Part shown: positions 63,482-64,000 of the stretch, piece by piece
Numbering within the stretch: position 1 is the stretch's first letter
Layout of the letters: the number at the start of each line of letters is the position of its first letter
Assembly: GCF_020539525.1 (NCBI RefSeq)
Contig: NZ_JACDXX010000005.1
Location: 1 to 64,000, forward strand
Origin: Pseudogemmobacter faecipullorum
GTDB lineage: Bacteria; Pseudomonadota; Alphaproteobacteria; Rhodobacterales; Rhodobacteraceae
Length of the DNA: 64,000 bases
Direction of reading: 5' to 3'
The notes under the pieces: generated by a model
The model's database searches: none
What the model was told of the DNA's origin: nothing
Seen by the model: only the letters and a program-made list of their open reading frames with translations
Program-made: the position numbers and the translations under genes

Positions 63482-64000
63482 TCAGCTTTCACTGGCCGGG
63501 CTGATGCGCAAAGGCAGGATGATGCGAAAAGCCGCCCCTCCCTGTCCGGGCAGATAGGCAATCGTGCCATGCAGATTGGTGATGATCTCGCGGCAGATCG
63601 CCAGACCGAGCCCGGCACCGCTGGCCCGGGTCTCGCCCGGCAGCCGCCAGAATTTTTCAAACATCACCGCGCGCGCCGCCTTGGGAATGCCTTTGCCATT
63701 ATCGGCAATATCAATGCGCACCCGTCCGGCACGGATCCTCACCGCAATCCGGATCCTTGGCAGCCCCGCATCGCAATATTTCCGGGCATTGGAGATCAGA
63801 TTGATCAGCACCTGGGTCAGGCGGTCGGCATCGGTCTGCAGCCAGACCATTTCACTCAGCGGATCGCGGATAAACTCAATCTCATGGCCGGGACGGATAT
63901 TGCCGGTGGCCAGAATGGCGCGGTTGAACATCTCCTCAAGGCTGGCCAGCGAAAGCGAGAGCTGCACCCTGCCGCTTTCCAGCACCGAGAGATCAAGCAG
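63482..64000 (-). CDS. Sensor histidine kinase, C-terminal part (runs off the window)
   Basis: The frame is open to the last base of the window on the minus strand (LLDLSVLESGRVQLS at the visible start, the end of the dimerisation helix). An HATPase domain follows with the N box INLISNARKY, the G1 box DNGKGI, an F box FEKFWR and the G2 box GAGLGLAI. The phospho-His and sensor domains lie outside. Position upstream of the SpoA-domain gene suggests they are co-transcribed. Confidence 0.9.
   Translation of the reverse strand: MLDLSVLESGRVQLSLSLASLEEMFNRAILATGNIRPGHEIEFIRDPLSEMVWLQTDADRLTQVLINLISNARKYCDAGLPRIRIAVRIRAGRVRIDIADNGKGIPKAARAVMFEKFWRLPGETRASGAGLGLAICREIITNLHGTIAYLPGQGGAAFRIILPLRISPASES

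Overview
The window is a GC-rich stretch (roughly two thirds G+C by eye) of an alphaproteobacterial chromosome, almost certainly from the Rhodobacterales (Rhodobacter/Paracoccus-type). The evidence is the gene order dusB(nifR3)-ntrB-ntrC-ntrY-ntrX-trkA-trkH-hfq-hflX, NtrC and NtrX proteins without the sigma-54 GAFTGA loop, an IscR with a single cysteine, a HemB without the zinc cysteines, a fused IspDF, a GAAC-N7-GAAC SOS box, and the lineage-typical DUF6456/DUF6477 pair.

Layout. 1-1146: one end of an integrated element. A tyrosine integrase sits next to the 3' end of a tRNA-Arg(CCG), with a 20-bp palindrome between them. 1202-9402 (minus): a SUF iron-sulfur operon, iscR - cysteine desulfurase - sufB - methyltransferase-like gene - sufC - sufD - two Yip1-like membrane proteins - sufS. 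An Irr-type iron control element lies upstream of iscR. 9623-14514 (plus): a small alpha/beta-hydrolase and HD-phosphohydrolase cluster, two tandem YitT paralogues, and typA. 14765-20443: uvrA (minus, SOS box), a DUF502 protein (plus), and a patatin/3-hydroxybutyrate dehydrogenase pair (minus). A candidate small RNA of about 75 nt follows at 20535-20609. 20725-26256 (plus): a peptide-type solute-binding protein, an entericidin-like lipoprotein, and a coupled acyl-CoA ligase / FrnE / drug-efflux trio. 26346-36327: mfd with a small upstream membrane protein, hemB, a SYLF lipoprotein, DedA, a beta-hydroxyacid dehydrogenase and a penicillin acylase.

36401-48507 (minus): the nitrogen-regulation, potassium-uptake and RNA-chaperone supercluster. 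48801-54441: isoprenoid synthesis (ispDF), pgpA, a CinA-like amidase, a Coq10-type protein, hpt, an outer-membrane beta-barrel gene broken by an in-frame amber codon, and lipA. 54582-64000: aqpZ, DUF6456/DUF6477, an orphan MttB-family methyltransferase, gapR, a FadJ-like protein with a degenerate dehydrogenase half, a TIGR01244 phosphatase, a SpoA(FliM/N)-domain protein, and the 3' part of a histidine kinase that runs off the window.

Functional threads. Iron-sulfur synthesis (SUF) and two of its likely clients or links (LipA, and the membrane protein upstream of mfd) occur here, with IscR and Irr control suggested. DNA repair appears as uvrA (SOS) and mfd. Nitrogen sensing, K+ uptake and Hfq are co-directional. 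No large uncharacterised defence or biosynthetic system is visible. The best leads are the orphan-terminator small RNA, the amber-interrupted porin-like gene, the methyltransferase and Yip1 genes inside the suf operon, the integrase with Lys for the second catalytic Arg, and the hfq-hflX junction lacking a normal start codon.
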